DNA of 64,000 nucleotides from Citrobacter arsenatis (GCF_004353845.1 NZ_CP037864.1:3658001-3722000), one strand, 5' to 3'; positions 51,983 through 62,844 are shown, counted from the stretch's first letter. Notes: generated by a model from the letters alone, not told the origin. A program made the numbers and translations.

Positions 51983-53710
51983 ATGATTTCAGGCATTTTA
52001 GCATCCCCGGGTATCGCTTTCGGTAAAGCATTGCTGCTGAAAGAAGACGAGATCGTCATTGACCGGAAAAAAATTTCTGCCGACAAGGTTGATCAGGAAG
52101 TTGAACGTTTTCTGAGCGGTCGTGCCAAGGCATCTGCGCAACTGGAAGCGATCAAAACCAAAGCTGGTGAAACGTTCGGTGAAGAAAAAGAAGCCATCTT
52201 TGAAGGGCATATTATGCTACTCGAAGATGAGGAGCTGGAGCAGGAAATCATAGCCCTGATTAAAGATAAGCACATGACGGCTGATGCAGCCGCGCATGAA
52301 GTTATCGAAGGTCAGGCCACAGCCCTGGAAGAGCTGGATGATGAATACCTGAAAGAACGTGCGGCTGACGTACGTGACATCGGTAAACGCCTGCTGCGTA
52401 ACATCCTGGGTCTGGCAATTATCGACCTGAGCGCTATTCAGGAAGAAGTTATCCTGGTAGCCGCTGACCTGACCCCGTCAGAAACCGCACAGTTGAACCT
52501 GAACAAGGTGCTGGGTTTCATCACTGACGCGGGCGGACGTACTTCCCATACCTCAATCATGGCGCGTTCTCTGGAACTGCCTGCCATCGTGGGGACGGGC
52601 AGCGTCACCTCTCAGGTGAAAAACGACGACTATCTGATTCTGGATGCCGTAAACAACCAGGTTTACGTCAACCCGACCAACGACGTTATTGAGCAACTGC
52701 GTGCCGTTCAGGAGCAGGTTGCTACCGAGAAAGCGGAACTCGCTAAGCTGAAAGATCTGCCGGCTATCACGCTGGACGGACATCAGGTTGAAGTTTGCGC
52801 CAACATCGGTACCGTTCGTGACGTTGAAGGCGCTGAGCGTAATGGCGCCGAAGGTGTGGGCCTGTACCGCACCGAATTCCTGTTCATGGACCGTGAATCG
52901 CTGCCAACTGAAGAAGAACAGTTTGCTGCGTATAAAGCCGTTGCTGAAGCCTGTGGCTCTCAGGCGGTCATCGTCCGTACCATGGACATCGGCGGTGATA
53001 AAGAGCTGCCGTACATGAACTTCCCGAAAGAAGAGAACCCGTTCCTGGGCTGGCGTGCCGTGCGTATCGCCATGGATCGTAAAGAGATCCTGCGTGACCA
53101 GGTTCGCGCTATCCTGCGCGCCTCTGCTTTCGGCAAACTGCGCATCATGTTCCCAATGATCATCTCTGTTGAAGAAGTGCGTGCACTGCGCAAAGAGATC
53201 GAAATCTACAAACAGGAACTGCGCGACGAAGGTAAAGCATTTGACGAAAGCATTGAGATTGGCGTGATGGTGGAAACACCGGCTGCGGCAACAATTGCGC
53301 GTCATTTAGCCAAAGAAGTTGATTTCTTTAGTATCGGTACCAATGATTTAACGCAGTACACCCTGGCAGTTGACCGTGGTAATGATATGATTTCACACCT
53401 TTACCAACCAATGTCGCCATCTGTGCTGACGCTGATCAAGCAAGTTATTGATGCTTCTCATGCTGAAGGCAAATGGACTGGCATGTGTGGTGAGCTTGCA
53501 GGCGACGAACGTGCTACACTTCTGTTGCTGGGGATGGGTCTGGACGAATTCTCTATGAGCGCCATTTCTATCCCGCGCATTAAGAAGATTATCCGTAACA
53601 CGAACTTCGAAGATGCGAAGGTGTTAGCAGAGCAGGCTCTTGCTCAACCGACAACGGACGAGTTAATGACGCTGGTTAACAAGTTCATTGAAGAAAAAAC
53701 AATCTGCTAA
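51983..53710 (+). CDS. ptsI: PTS enzyme I
   Basis: The 575-residue cytoplasmic PEP-dependent kinase that phosphorylates HPr. The active histidine (H189 region) is in '[19 protein letters not shown]'; the PEP-binding barrel has '[20 protein letters not shown]', '[17 protein letters not shown]' and the catalytic cysteine in '[10 protein letters not shown]'. AAGGTAGGG precedes the ATG. It is a distant relative of the EI part of FryA. Confidence 0.98.
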   Translation: MISGILASPGIAFGKALLLKEDEIVIDRKKISADKVDQEVERFLSGRAKASAQLEAIKTKAGETFGEEKEAIFEGHIMLLEDEELEQEIIALIKDKHMTADAAAHEVIEGQATALEELDDEYLKERAADVRDIGKRLLRNILGLAIIDLSAIQEEVILVAADLTPSETAQLNLNKVLGFITDAGGRTSHTSIMARSLELPAIVGTGSVTSQVKNDDYLILDAVNNQVYVNPTNDVIEQLRAVQEQVATEKAELAKLKDLPAITLDGHQVEVCANIGTVRDVEGAERNGAEGVGLYRTEFLFMDRESLPTEEEQFAAYKAVAEACGSQAVIVRTMDIGGDKELPYMNFPKEENPFLGWRAVRIAMDRKEILRDQVRAILRASAFGKLRIMFPMIISVEEVRALRKEIEIYKQELRDEGKAFDESIEIGVMVETPAAATIARHLAKEVDFFSIGTNDLTQYTLAVDRGNDMISHLYQPMSPSVLTLIKQVIDASHAEGKWTGMCGELAGDERATLLLLGMGLDEFSMSAISIPRIKKIIRNTNFEDAKVLAEQALAQPTTDELMTLVNKFIEEKTIC

Positions 53711-53750
53711 TCCACGAGATGCGGCCCAATTTACTGCTTAGGAGAAGATC

Positions 53751-54260
53751 ATGGGTTTGTTCGATAAACTGAAATCTCTGGTTTCTGATGATAAGAAAGA
53801 CACCGGAACTATTGAGATCGTTGCTCCGCTCTCTGGCGAGATCGTCAACATCGAAGACGTGCCGGATGTAGTTTTTGCTGAAAAAATCGTTGGTGATGGC
53901 ATCGCTATCAAACCAACCGGTAACAAAATGGTTGCTCCTGTTGATGGCACCATCGGCAAAATCTTTGAAACCAACCACGCTTTCTCTATCGAATCCGACA
54001 GCGGCATTGAGCTGTTTGTTCACTTCGGTATTGATACCGTTGAACTGAAAGGCGAAGGCTTCAAACGCATCGCTGAAGAAGGTCAGCGCGTGAAAGTGGG
54101 CGACCCGGTTATTGAATTCGATCTGCCGCTGCTGGAAGAAAAAGCCAAGTCTACTCTGACTCCGGTTGTTATCTCCAACATGGACGAAATCAAAGAGCTG
54201 ATCAAACTGTCCGGTAGCGTGACGGTGGGTGAAACTCCGGTTATCCGTATCAAGAAGTAA
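53751..54260 (+). CDS. crr: PTS glucose-specific enzyme IIA
   Basis: The 169-residue IIA-Glc, which phosphorylates IICB-Glc and regulates adenylate cyclase and sugar permeases (inducer exclusion). Both active-site histidines are seen: '[11 protein letters not shown]' and '[15 protein letters not shown]'. The amphipathic N-terminus '[14 protein letters not shown]' binds membranes. AGGAGAAG precedes the ATG. A REP cluster follows. Confidence 0.98.
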   Translation: MGLFDKLKSLVSDDKKDTGTIEIVAPLSGEIVNIEDVPDVVFAEKIVGDGIAIKPTGNKMVAPVDGTIGKIFETNHAFSIESDSGIELFVHFGIDTVELKGEGFKRIAEEGQRVKVGDPVIEFDLPLLEEKAKSTLTPVVISNMDEIKELIKLSGSVTVGETPVIRIKK

Positions 54261-54265
54261 TTCTT

Positions 54266-54398
54266 GCGTAGGCCGGATAAAGCGTTTACGCCGCCATCCG
54301 GCAATCAGGCAGTACCTTGCCGGATGGCGCTACGCTTATCCGGCCTACAACGAACTCCGTAACGTAGGCCGAATAAGGCGTATGCGCCGCCATCCGGC
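54266..54398. repeat. REP cluster (BIME) after crr
   Basis: Three REP units in alternating orientation: GCCGGATAAAGCG...CGCCATCCGGC, then TGCCGGATGGCGCTACGC...TATCCGGCC, then GGCCGAATAAGGCG...GCCATCCGGC. It separates the convergent crr and pdxK operons. Confidence 0.9.
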
Positions 54399-54399
54399 A

Positions 54400-54639
54400 T
54401 TAAATCTGTGAAGTGACCGGTCGGTAACACGCCTCGCGCATCAGAATTTTCATCCCTTCCGGCCCGCTTTCCAGCATCCGTCGCTCCGAATCCGCCACTA
54501 ACAGTTCACAATCGTAGCCACCCGCAATACCAAACATGGCCCGCGCCACGCAGATATCTTCCAGCGCCGCAGCCCCACTGGTGTCAAAATGTCCAACCAT
54601 ACGCCCATTCTGGCGAACCACCAGCCGGTAACTCTTCAT
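54400..54639 (-). CDS. Small hypothetical protein coupled to pdxK
   Basis: A 79-residue soluble protein ('[20 protein letters not shown]' start; two or three cysteines; '[20 protein letters not shown]'). I do not recognise the family. Its ATG overlaps the pdxK stop codon by 4 nt (ATGA), so it is translated from the pdxK messenger. The beta-strand pattern '[19 protein letters not shown]' suggests a small alpha/beta domain. K-12 does not have it here. Confidence 0.7.
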   Translation of the reverse strand: MKSYRLVVRQNGRMVGHFDTSGAAALEDICVARAMFGIAGGYDCELLVADSERRMLESGPEGMKILMREACYRPVTSQI

Positions 54640-55502
54640 CGCGCCTCCCCTGCCGGTGGCAGAATTAACTCATCACTACCGCACCGGTTAGTCCACGTCA
54701 TTACTTCCAGCACCCGCTGTGCGGCATCATGCGTCGCGGTCGTCAGCGCTTTACCCAGCACAATTCCGCTCACCAGCTCAGCACAGAACAGATCGCCAGT
54801 CCCCTTCAGGTCCGTTTTCACCCGCGGATGGGCTAACACCTCAACCGTTTCAGCCGTCACCACCGCAACATTAATAATCTCTTCGGTATCCCCCGGCGCG
54901 GTGGTGATCACCACCCATTTCAGCGTGTCGGTGAGCAGCGATTGCGCCGCCGCTATGGCTTCATCAAGCGTGCGACACGGCTTGCCGCTCAGCATTTGTA
55001 GCTCAAACACGTTCGGCGTCAGCCCCTGAGCCAACGGCAGCAGATATTTGCGATAGGCCTGCGGGATTTCGGCTTTCACATACATGCCGCTGTCCGTATC
55101 ACCAATTACCGGGTCGACCAGAATGCACAGACCGGGATGCGAAACCCGCACCGTTTCCAGCCACTGCGCCAGCAAGGCGATCTGCTCTGCGCTGCCCATA
55201 TAGCCGGTGGTCACCGCCTTCAGCTCGCGTAAAGCATCACGCTCATTTAAAGCGCGCAGATACCCGCTAAACCAGTCGGGAGGAATAACGCCCCCGTAAA
55301 AGGTTTCATAATGCGGGGTATTACTGAACAGTACCGTAGGGACTGCCGTCACGCGTAATCCCTGCGCCTTAATGGCCGGAACGGCGATGCTGTTGCCCAC
55401 GCTGCCATACACCACCTGTGACTGGACGGCGACGATATCGGTCTGTAACGCCCGATGCTTGTCGTCGAAGAGCACTGACTGAATATCACTCCCCTGCTCC
55501 AT
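54636..55502 (-). CDS. pdxK: Pyridoxal/pyridoxine kinase PdxK
   Basis: A 288-residue ribokinase-family kinase that phosphorylates pyridoxal, pyridoxine and pyridoxamine in vitamin B6 salvage. Motifs: '[17 protein letters not shown]' (substrate), '[17 protein letters not shown]' and '[19 protein letters not shown]' with the catalytic aspartate. The frame extends to 55553; AGGAGAAATTT in front of the ATG at 55502 decides the start. It is divergent from ptsJ with about 80 bp between them, which should contain PtsJ sites. Confidence 0.93.
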   Translation of the reverse strand: MEQGSDIQSVLFDDKHRALQTDIVAVQSQVVYGSVGNSIAVPAIKAQGLRVTAVPTVLFSNTPHYETFYGGVIPPDWFSGYLRALNERDALRELKAVTTGYMGSAEQIALLAQWLETVRVSHPGLCILVDPVIGDTDSGMYVKAEIPQAYRKYLLPLAQGLTPNVFELQMLSGKPCRTLDEAIAAAQSLLTDTLKWVVITTAPGDTEEIINVAVVTAETVEVLAHPRVKTDLKGTGDLFCAELVSGIVLGKALTTATHDAAQRVLEVMTWTNRCGSDELILPPAGEAR

Positions 55503-55584
55503 AAATTTCTCCTCTCGCTGGACAGCGGACTCACGCCTCACTATTATCGTCATATGCTAAAATTCATTTTGTCATAGGTCAATA

Positions 55585-56877
55585 ATGATCGACGGAAAAA
55601 CCGCTAACGAAATTTTTGACAGTATTCGTCAACATGTCACTACAGGCACGCTGGCAGCAGGAGAAACGTTACCACCGGTGCGCGAACTGGCAACGGCATT
55701 GAACGTTAACCGTAATACTGTGGCAGCGGCTTATAAACGCCTGGTCACCTCTGGATTGGCGCAGAGTCAGGGACGCAATGGCACGGTGATCAAAGAAATT
55801 TCTGCCCCCGTTGCTCTGGAAGGTGGTAATCCGGATACCCCGCTTATCGATCTTTCCGGCGGTAATCCAGCGCCTTCGCGTCTTCCCGATCTGAGCAGTT
55901 ATTTCGCGAAGATAAATAAGAGTCCGCGCTTGTACGGTGATGCTGCCGTGTCGCCGGGACTTAAAGCATGGGCCGCGCAGTGGATGCAGGATGCGATGCC
56001 TTGCAAGGGCGAAATTGATATCACCAGCGGCGCTATTGATGCCATTGAACGGCTGCTGTGCGCCCATTTGCTGCCTGGCGATAGCGTGGTTGTTGAAGAC
56101 CCATGCTTTTTGAGCAGCATCAACATGCTGCGTTATGCAGGTTTCTCCGCCAGTCCGGTCAACGTTGACCGCGAAGGCATGCAGCCAGATATGCTGGAAC
56201 TCGCGCTACAGAAAGGCGCGCGGGCGGTGATTCTGACGCCGCGTGCGCACAACCCGACAGGATGTAGTCTGAGCGCATCCCGCGCGGCGCAATTGCAGGA
56301 CATCCTGGCTCGCTATCCGCAGACGCTGGTGATCGTCGACGACCACTTTGCGTTGCTGTCCGCTTGCCGCTGGTATCCGGTGATAGCTAAGGAAACCACG
56401 CACTGGGCGGTTATCCGTTCGATGTCGAAAACGTTAGGCCCGGATTTACGCCTGGCCATTGTGGCCAGTGACCCGCTCACTTCTGGGAAACTGCGTTTAC
56501 GGCTCAACTCCGGCAGTCAGTGGGTCAGCCATCTACTACAGGATCTGGCCTGCGCCTGCCTGAGTGATGAGGCTTACCAACACACGCTGGCGCAAACTCG
56601 GCAGTTTTACGCGGCCCAGCAGCAAAAACTGGCAGCGGCTCTGCGGCTACATGGCATTGATCTGCCCGTGGGTGACGGGCTGAATCTGTGGCTGCCGCTG
56701 GAAGATAAAAGCCAGGCACTCGCTTTTGCGCTGGCAAAATCCGGCTGGCTGGTACGTGAAGGCGAAGTGTTTGGCGTCAGTATGCCTGCGCACGGCCTGC
56801 GCATTACGCTGTCAACTTTAACTGACAGCGACATTAATAAGCTGGCGGCTGATATCCATCAGGCGCTAAAGCGCTAA
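55585..56877 (+). CDS. ptsJ: MocR-type regulator PtsJ
   Basis: A 430-residue MocR/GntR-type protein: an N-terminal winged HTH ('LAAGETLPPVRELATALNVN') joined to an aminotransferase-like PLP-binding domain with 'LSGGNPAPSRLPD', 'PRAHNPTGCSLSASRAAQLQ', 'IVDDHFALLS' and the PLP lysine in 'RSMSKTLGPDLRLAIV'. In Salmonella PtsJ is described as a repressor of pdxK that senses PLP. The divergent position to pdxK fits. E. coli K-12 lacks it. Confidence 0.93.
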   Translation: MIDGKTANEIFDSIRQHVTTGTLAAGETLPPVRELATALNVNRNTVAAAYKRLVTSGLAQSQGRNGTVIKEISAPVALEGGNPDTPLIDLSGGNPAPSRLPDLSSYFAKINKSPRLYGDAAVSPGLKAWAAQWMQDAMPCKGEIDITSGAIDAIERLLCAHLLPGDSVVVEDPCFLSSINMLRYAGFSASPVNVDREGMQPDMLELALQKGARAVILTPRAHNPTGCSLSASRAAQLQDILARYPQTLVIVDDHFALLSACRWYPVIAKETTHWAVIRSMSKTLGPDLRLAIVASDPLTSGKLRLRLNSGSQWVSHLLQDLACACLSDEAYQHTLAQTRQFYAAQQQKLAAALRLHGIDLPVGDGLNLWLPLEDKSQALAFALAKSGWLVREGEVFGVSMPAHGLRITLSTLTDSDINKLAADIHQALKR

Positions 56878-56890
56878 CAGGAGAGAAAAA

Positions 56891-57607
56891 GTGCGAGTTC
56901 ATTTTGTTATTCATGAGTCTTTCGAATCTGCTGGCACTTACCTGCCGTGGGCCGAATCACGCGGCTATACCATCACCTGGTCACGCGTATACGCCGGAGA
57001 AACGGTCCCCGCTAATGCCGATGGCTTCGATATGCTGGTGGTATTTGGCGGCCCGCAGTCACCCCGCACCACGCTGGCAGAGTGCCCATACTTTGACTCT
57101 CAAGCCGAGCAGCATCTGATCAATCAGGCTATTTCAGCACGTAAAGTCGTAGTGGGGATCTGTTTAGGGTCACAGCTAATCGGTGAAGCGCTGGGCGCGA
57201 AGGTGTGCCAAAGTCCGGAAAAAGAGATTGGTCACTACCCGATCGCCCTGACCGAGGCAGGCCAACAACACCCGTTGTTCAGCCATTTCGGCTCACCGCT
57301 TACCGTCGGTCACTGGCACAATGATATGCCGGGATTAACCGACCAGGCGACAATTCTAGCCACGAGCGAGGGATGCCCGCGACAAATTGTACAATACGGT
57401 AATTTTATCTATGGTTTTCAGTGCCATATAGAGTTTACCGCCGAAGCTGTCGAAGGATTAATTCAGCACTCAGAGCAAGAGCTGGCCGAGGCCAAAGGGA
57501 AGCGTTTCATCCGCTCGGTGGAAGAGATGCGCGCCTGGGATTACCAGCAGATGAATGAAAAACTGTGGCAATTCCTTGATAAGCTGGTAGAAAAACGTAA
57601 CGATTGA
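56891..57607 (+). CDS. yfeJ: Class I glutamine amidotransferase-like protein YfeJ
   Basis: A 238-residue stand-alone class I glutamine amidotransferase (GATase1). The nucleophile elbow is 'VVGICLGSQLIGEALGAKV' with the catalytic cysteine; the His-Glu pair is in 'FQCHIEFTAEAVE'. The partner synthase or physiological substrate is unknown. It starts with GTG 13 nt after ptsJ, so the two form an operon, as in Salmonella. GGAGAG precedes it. Confidence 0.88.
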   Translation: MRVHFVIHESFESAGTYLPWAESRGYTITWSRVYAGETVPANADGFDMLVVFGGPQSPRTTLAECPYFDSQAEQHLINQAISARKVVVGICLGSQLIGEALGAKVCQSPEKEIGHYPIALTEAGQQHPLFSHFGSPLTVGHWHNDMPGLTDQATILATSEGCPRQIVQYGNFIYGFQCHIEFTAEAVEGLIQHSEQELAEAKGKRFIRSVEEMRAWDYQQMNEKLWQFLDKLVEKRND

Positions 57608-57612
57608 ACATT

Positions 57613-57696
57613 GCAGGCCGGATAACACGCTTTGCATCATCATCCGGCGATTGTGTCGTACGTTTGCCTGATGGCGCTACGCTTATCAGGCCTACA
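57613..57696. repeat. REP pair between yfeJ and cysM
   Basis: GGCCGGATAACACGC...CATCCGGCG followed by TTGCCTGATGGCGCTACGC...TATCAGGCC, two REP units in a BIME arrangement between convergent genes. Confidence 0.88.
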
Positions 57697-57698
57697 AA

Positions 57699-58610
57699 TT
57701 AAATCCCTGCGCCCTGGTTGAAGTGCTCTTCACCAAAGACGCCGGTCGAAAGGTAGCGATCGCCGCGATCGCAGATGATCGCTACCACCACTGCCCCCGG
57801 ATTTGCACGTGCCACACGTAACGCACCTGCCACCGCGCCACCAGAACTGACACCGCAAAAAATCCCTTCGCGAACGGCCAGTTCACGCATGGTATTTTCC
57901 GCATCGTTCTGATGAATATCCAGCACCTCATCCACCAGCGAGGCGTTAAAAATACCCGGCATATATTCCGCTGGCCAGCGGCGAATGCCTGGAATACTGC
58001 TGCCCTCTTCAGGCTGCAGGCCAACAATGGTGACCGGTTTTTCCTGCTCACGCAGAAAACGTGACACACCGGTAATAGTGCCGGTGGTCCCCATGCTGGA
58101 GACGAAATGCGTTATACGGCCTGATGTCTGCTGCCAGATTTCCGGGCCGGTGGTGGTGTAGTGCGCGTATGGGTTATCCGGATTATTAAACTGATCGAGA
58201 AGTTTACCTTCTCCGCGCTGCGCCATCTCAAGGGCTAAATCGCGCGCCCCTTCCATCCCCTGCTCTTTTGTCACCAGAACCAGTTCAGCCCCGTAAGCAC
58301 GCATCGCCGCACGGCGTTCCTGACTCATGTTGTCTGGCATCAGCAGCTTCATACGGTAGCCCTTCAGCGCGGCGATCATTGCCAGCGCAATACCGGTATT
58401 ACCGCTGGTCGCCTCAATCAATACGTCACCGGGCTTAATTTCCCCACGTTTTTCCGCTTCGACAATCATCGACAACGCGGCGCGGTCTTTCACCGAACCT
58501 GCGGGATTATTCCCTTCCAGCTTGACCCAAATTTCACTGCCGTTATCTGGCGTCAGACGTTGTAATTTCACCAGAGGCGTATTGCCAATTGTTTGTTCTA
58601 ATGTGTTCAC
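57699..58610 (-). CDS. cysM: O-acetylserine sulfhydrylase B CysM
   Basis: A 303-residue PLP enzyme (fold type II) that uses sulfide or thiosulfate; with thiosulfate it forms S-sulfocysteine. K41 in 'NNPAGSVKDRAALSM' binds PLP; '[16 protein letters not shown]' and 'SSMGTTGTITGVSRFL' are the substrate and phosphate loops. It is downstream of cysA on the same strand, 118 bp away with a REP hairpin in between. It belongs to the cysPTWAM set. Confidence 0.96.
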   Translation of the reverse strand: MNTLEQTIGNTPLVKLQRLTPDNGSEIWVKLEGNNPAGSVKDRAALSMIVEAEKRGEIKPGDVLIEATSGNTGIALAMIAALKGYRMKLLMPDNMSQERRAAMRAYGAELVLVTKEQGMEGARDLALEMAQRGEGKLLDQFNNPDNPYAHYTTTGPEIWQQTSGRITHFVSSMGTTGTITGVSRFLREQEKPVTIVGLQPEEGSSIPGIRRWPAEYMPGIFNASLVDEVLDIHQNDAENTMRELAVREGIFCGVSSGGAVAGALRVARANPGAVVVAIICDRGDRYLSTGVFGEEHFNQGAGI

Positions 58611-58628
58611 GTTTTCAGCTCAATAAAA

Positions 58629-58706
58629 TGCCGGGTGGCGCTGCGCTTACCGGCCTACAGGTCATGCTGCACCTGGTAAGCCCGGTAAGCGCAGCGCCAC
58701 CGGATG
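58629..58706. repeat. REP-type palindrome between cysA and cysM
   Basis: Large inverted repeat: CCGGGTGGCGCTGCGCTTAC pairs with GTAAGCGCAGCGCCACCGG around a ~25-nt centre. It may stabilise the cysPTWA mRNA or lower cysM expression. Confidence 0.88.
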
Positions 58707-58727
58707 ATAACTATACGAATTAACCTA

Positions 58728-59825
58728 TCAGGCACTTTGCGCCAGGGCAAGTTCCTCTTCACGCGTTTCAATACGCTGGTCGCCGTTATATAAACGCGCA
58801 TTTTGCAGCCCGACAAACAGACGTTCACCGCGGCTCGGGGAATCGTCGCCCTGCATAACCACCGTCAACGGTTCGTTATACCACCCGAGGGGTTGCACAA
58901 CTAATTGGGTGTAGTGCCCTTTCGGGCTGGCCTCCAGCACCTGTACCGGCAATGGCGAGTCCAGGCTGGTACGTCGGCTAACATCCACTTCCCACGGGCG
59001 CAGGAACAGATCCACCGGGCCCTGATAGCCAGGCGTATAGCCTAACGGCCAGCGGTGTGCGCCCACGTGGAATTGTCCACCGCGAATCGTCCCCTGCAGG
59101 CGGTTAACCTCACCCATAAATTCCAGCACAAAACGGGTCGCCGGTTCGCGCCATACCTGATCCGGCGCATCCGCCTGTTCGATATGGCCCTGACTCATCA
59201 CCACCACGCGGTCTGCAACTTCCGTCGCTTCTTCCTGATCGTGGGTAACAAACACGCTGGTAAACTTCAGCTCTTCATGCAGTTGGCGCAACCAGCGACG
59301 CAGCTCTTTACGCACCTGAGCATCGAGCGCGCCAAACGGCTCGTCGAGCAGCAGGATCTGCGGCTCTACCGCCAGCGCACGCGCCAACGCCACACGCTGC
59401 TTTTGCCCACCGGAAAGCTGTGCCGGGAAACGGTCCGCCAGATGAGCCAATTGAACCATCTCCAGCAGTTTGGTCACTTTCGCTTTAATAGCTGCCGCGT
59501 TCGGGCGCTCACGCCGTGGCAGGACCGTCAGACCAAACGCGATGTTGTCGAAAACGGTCATATGACGAAACAGCGCATAGTGCTGGAACACAAACCCTAC
59601 TTTGCGATCGCGCGCATGCAGACGGCTGACGTCGGTGCCGTGAAAACGAATATGCCCGCTGGACTGATGCTCCAGCCCGGCAATGATGCGCAGCAGCGTA
59701 GTTTTGCCCGAACCTGATGGTCCCAGCAGAGCAACCATTTGACCTGAAGGAATATCCAGCGAGATATCGTTCAGCACCTGGGTGCGACCAAAAGACTTCT
59801 TAATATTGGCAATCTCAATGCTCAT
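58728..59825 (-). CDS. cysA: Sulfate/thiosulfate ABC transporter ATPase CysA
   Basis: A 365-residue ATPase of the sulfate/thiosulfate importer. Walker A '[15 protein letters not shown]', signature '[17 protein letters not shown]', Walker B '[12 protein letters not shown]' and switch '[15 protein letters not shown]' are intact; a C-terminal TOBE-like domain follows. It overlaps cysW by 11 nt. Confidence 0.97.
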   Translation of the reverse strand: MSIEIANIKKSFGRTQVLNDISLDIPSGQMVALLGPSGSGKTTLLRIIAGLEHQSSGHIRFHGTDVSRLHARDRKVGFVFQHYALFRHMTVFDNIAFGLTVLPRRERPNAAAIKAKVTKLLEMVQLAHLADRFPAQLSGGQKQRVALARALAVEPQILLLDEPFGALDAQVRKELRRWLRQLHEELKFTSVFVTHDQEEATEVADRVVVMSQGHIEQADAPDQVWREPATRFVLEFMGEVNRLQGTIRGGQFHVGAHRWPLGYTPGYQGPVDLFLRPWEVDVSRRTSLDSPLPVQVLEASPKGHYTQLVVQPLGWYNEPLTVVMQGDDSPSRGERLFVGLQNARLYNGDQRIETREEELALAQSA

Positions 59826-60690
59826 GATTTTCCTCCTGCTGCGCGCGTTTTTCCTGGTTCTCCAGACGCCATTGCAACATGCTCTTCAAAAACAGGGTAA
59901 TAATCGCCATCAGCGTCAACAGCGCGGCGGCGGTAAAGGAACCGACTGCGTTATAGTCCTGCTCCAGTAATTCAATCTGTAGTGGTAGAGACAAGGTTTC
60001 GCCGCGAATCGAGCCGGAAACCACCGACACCGCGCCAAACTCGCCAATCGCACGGGCGTTGGTCAGCACCACGCCATACAGCAATGCCCAACGGATATTC
60101 GGCAGCGTAACGCGGCGGAACATCTGCCAGCCGGATGCGCCAAGTAGAACCGCGGCTTCATCTTCATTGCTGCCCTGACTCAGCATTACAGGTACCAGCT
60201 CGCGCACCACAAACGGACAGGTCACGAACACCGTCACCAGCACCATCCCCGGCCAGGAGAACATGATTTGCAGGTTGTGTTCATCCAGCCAACCACCCAA
60301 CGGGCCGTTAGAACCGTAAAACAACAGATAGATCAGACCTGCGACCACCGGCGAGACGGCAAACGGAATATCCAGTAACGTCAGCAACAGCTGGCGTCCA
60401 GGGAAGTTGAAGCGAGTCACAAGCCAGGCCAGCAATACGCCAAACACCAGATTCACCGGCACCGCAATCAGCGCAATCAGCACCGTGAGCCAAATGGCAT
60501 GCAGCATATCCGGGTCAGCCAGGTTCTGTAATACCGGCATCAACCCCTTGCTGAACGCCTGCACGAAGATGTAAATCATCGGCACCAGCAAAATAAACGC
60601 GGATACCAGCATGCCCGTGCCGATCAGAAACCATTTCCCCCAGTTGATGCGGGGTGCGCCATAGCGTTTCAATTGGGTTATCTCTGCCAT
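59815..60690 (-). CDS. cysW: Sulfate/thiosulfate permease subunit CysW
   Basis: A 291-residue inner-membrane subunit with six hydrophobic segments and the EAA loop that contacts CysA ('[20 protein letters not shown]'). It shares one base with the cysT stop, so coupled translation is likely. It forms the channel with CysT. Confidence 0.96.
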   Translation of the reverse strand: MAEITQLKRYGAPRINWGKWFLIGTGMLVSAFILLVPMIYIFVQAFSKGLMPVLQNLADPDMLHAIWLTVLIALIAVPVNLVFGVLLAWLVTRFNFPGRQLLLTLLDIPFAVSPVVAGLIYLLFYGSNGPLGGWLDEHNLQIMFSWPGMVLVTVFVTCPFVVRELVPVMLSQGSNEDEAAVLLGASGWQMFRRVTLPNIRWALLYGVVLTNARAIGEFGAVSVVSGSIRGETLSLPLQIELLEQDYNAVGSFTAAALLTLMAIITLFLKSMLQWRLENQEKRAQQEENHEH

Positions 60691-61523
60691 TAGTGACCTA
60701 CCACGCGTCGCCCAAAGCGACTTTGCAGGGTGTTAATCGAAAACAGCAGCAACAGTGAGGCACCAAGGATCACTGACGCAATCGCGCTGGCGGCCGGGTA
60801 GTCAAACTCCTGCAAGCGAACAAAAATCATCAGCGAGGTCACTTCCGTTTTCCATGCGATGTTCCCGGCGATGAAAATAACCGCGCCAAACTCACCGAGG
60901 CTGCGGGTAAACGACAGCGCCACGCCCGCCACCAGCGCGGGAGACAGCTCCGGCAGTACCACTTTACGAAAACTCTGCCAGCGCGTGGCGCCGAGCGTTT
61001 CCGCCGCTTCTTCATACTCGGGACCTAGCTCTTCCAGCACCGGCTGCACGGTACGCACCACAAACGGAATGCTGGTAAAGGCCATTGCCACGGCAATACC
61101 CAGCCAGGTGTAGGTCACCTTGATATCAAACTTCGCCAGCCACTCGCCGTAGAAACCATTGACCGAAAATAGCGACGCCAGCGTCAAGCCTGCCACCGCC
61201 GTAGGCAGTGCAAACGGCAGGTCCATCAGCGCATCCAGTAACGTACGGCCCGGAAAGCGATAACGGGTTAAGATCCACGCCATCAGCAAACCAAATACGC
61301 CGTTAAAAATCGATGCCACAAACGCCGACAGCAGCGTCACTTTATACGCCGCGACCACCTGCGGATTGGTAATCACTTCCCAATACTGCGCCCAGCTCAT
61401 TTGCGCCAGTTGCATGACCAGCGCGCTCAGCGGCAGCAGCAATATCAGGCAGACAAACAATAAGCTGGTCCCGAGACTTAAGGTAAAGCCGGGCAGCACG
61501 CGTCGGGAGGAAACAGCAAACAT
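60690..61523 (-). CDS. cysT: Sulfate/thiosulfate permease subunit CysT (CysU)
   Basis: A 277-residue inner-membrane subunit with six hydrophobic segments; the EAA loop is 'YEEAAETLGATRWQSFRKVV'. It starts immediately after the cysP stop. Partner of CysW. Confidence 0.96.
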   Translation of the reverse strand: MFAVSSRRVLPGFTLSLGTSLLFVCLILLLPLSALVMQLAQMSWAQYWEVITNPQVVAAYKVTLLSAFVASIFNGVFGLLMAWILTRYRFPGRTLLDALMDLPFALPTAVAGLTLASLFSVNGFYGEWLAKFDIKVTYTWLGIAVAMAFTSIPFVVRTVQPVLEELGPEYEEAAETLGATRWQSFRKVVLPELSPALVAGVALSFTRSLGEFGAVIFIAGNIAWKTEVTSLMIFVRLQEFDYPAASAIASVILGASLLLLFSINTLQSRFGRRVVGH

Positions 61524-62540
61524 TTACTTACGCCCCGCCGCCAACAGTTTGTCCAGCTCACCGCCGCTGACAAAGTGTGTTTTCATTACCTCAGGCCACG
61601 AGCCAAACTTGTCTTCCACGCGGAACAGTTCGGTCTGCGGGAATTTATCGTGCAGTTTTTCCATCACCTGCGGGTTGTTCACGCGGTAGTAGAAATCAGT
61701 AATAATGGTTTGCGCCTGCGGACTATACAGCCAGTTCAGGTACGCCTTTGCCGCTTTTTCAGTACCGTTGGCTTGCACATTTTTATCTACCCAGGCCACC
61801 GGAAACTCCGCCAGAATGTTGACCTTCGGCACCACCACTTCGAAGCCCTGGTCTTCATACTGTTTACGGATGTTGTTCACTTCCGATTCAAACGTGATCA
61901 GCACATCACCCAGACCGCGTTCCACGAAGGTAGTGGTTGCGCCGCGACCACCGGTATCAAATACTTCCACGTTTTTCAAAAACTGCGTCATGAACTGTTC
62001 GGTTTTGGCTTTATCCCCCCCATCCGCTTTATCTGCCGCGCCCCATGCTGCCAGATAGGTATAGCGTGCATTACCGGAGGTTTTCGGGTTCGGGAAAATC
62101 AGCTTCACGTCCGGGCGAACCAGATCGTTCCATTCGTGGATATTCTTTGGGTTACCCTTACGCACCAAAAACGCCATGGTGGAATAGAATGGCGAACTGT
62201 TATTCGGCAGACGGCTTTGCCAGTCGGCGGGGATCAGCTTGCCCTTGTCATGCAGGATCTGCACGTCGGTCACCTGGTTATAGGTCACCACATCAGCTTT
62301 CAACCCCTGCAGAATCGCCAGCGCCTGTTTTGATGACCCGGCATGAGATTGTTTAATCGTCAATTTGTCACCACCGTTATCCTTCGCCCATTGCTGTTCG
62401 AACGGCGGGTTAAGGGCGGCAAACAGTTCGCGGGAAACATCGTATGAACTGTTCAGCAGTTCCGTTGCCTGCGCCTGACCCACCAGCAACAGCATTGCTG
62501 CCAGCGTCAGCGTTCTTTTTTTCAGTAAGTTAACGGCCAT
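61524..62540 (-). CDS. cysP: Thiosulfate-binding protein CysP
   Basis: A 338-residue periplasmic binding protein for thiosulfate (and sulfate), related to Sbp. The signal peptide is '[19 protein letters not shown]'; the mature protein has '[20 protein letters not shown]' and '[20 protein letters not shown]', the ligand-binding loop. It is first in cysP-cysT-cysW-cysA-cysM. Expression in E. coli needs CysB with N-acetylserine. Confidence 0.96.
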   Translation of the reverse strand: MAVNLLKKRTLTLAAMLLLVGQAQATELLNSSYDVSRELFAALNPPFEQQWAKDNGGDKLTIKQSHAGSSKQALAILQGLKADVVTYNQVTDVQILHDKGKLIPADWQSRLPNNSSPFYSTMAFLVRKGNPKNIHEWNDLVRPDVKLIFPNPKTSGNARYTYLAAWGAADKADGGDKAKTEQFMTQFLKNVEVFDTGGRGATTTFVERGLGDVLITFESEVNNIRKQYEDQGFEVVVPKVNILAEFPVAWVDKNVQANGTEKAAKAYLNWLYSPQAQTIITDFYYRVNNPQVMEKLHDKFPQTELFRVEDKFGSWPEVMKTHFVSGGELDKLLAAGRK

Positions 62541-62653
62541 TGCGCACCCTTATAAATTTAATGACTTTCTTATGGCCATCATATTTATAACCAGTGCTAA
62601 AGGAGTAACGGTTTTATATACCGTTTGATGATTTGAAAGTTGAAAAGAGAATA
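62541..62653 (-). promoter_or_regulatory. cysP promoter region
   Basis: About 110 AT-rich bases in front of cysP, with TATAAATATGATGGCC on the minus strand near 62573-62590. The CysB sites should lie here, but their consensus is too weak for me to mark. The palindromic element at 62654 forms its outer boundary. Confidence 0.5.
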
Positions 62654-62798
62654 AGAGCTTATCCCAGTAGGTGTAATTGTTGCAGGCAGTTTGGACACGG
62701 ACAGCGCGGAAAAACCGGAGCGTACACGAAGTACGTGAGGATTTTGAGCACTGCCCTGGGTCAAACTGGCAAATAAAATAGCCTAATGGGATAGCTCT
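62654..62798. repeat. 145-bp imperfect palindromic element
   Basis: Ends AGAGCTTATCCCAGTAGG on the left and, on the reverse strand, AGAGCTATCCCATTAGG on the right. Next to the ends are GGCAGTTTGG and, reversed, GCCAGTTTGA; the centre is the hairpin CGTAC-ACGAA-GTACG. So nearly the whole element folds back. I believe such sequences occur at many sites in enterobacteria, but I cannot name the family. No coding frame and no clear target duplication. Confidence 0.75.
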
Positions 62799-62844
62799 AA
62801 GGGTAGCCCCTCCCCAGGTTCACCAGGGAGGAGACCGGCATCAA

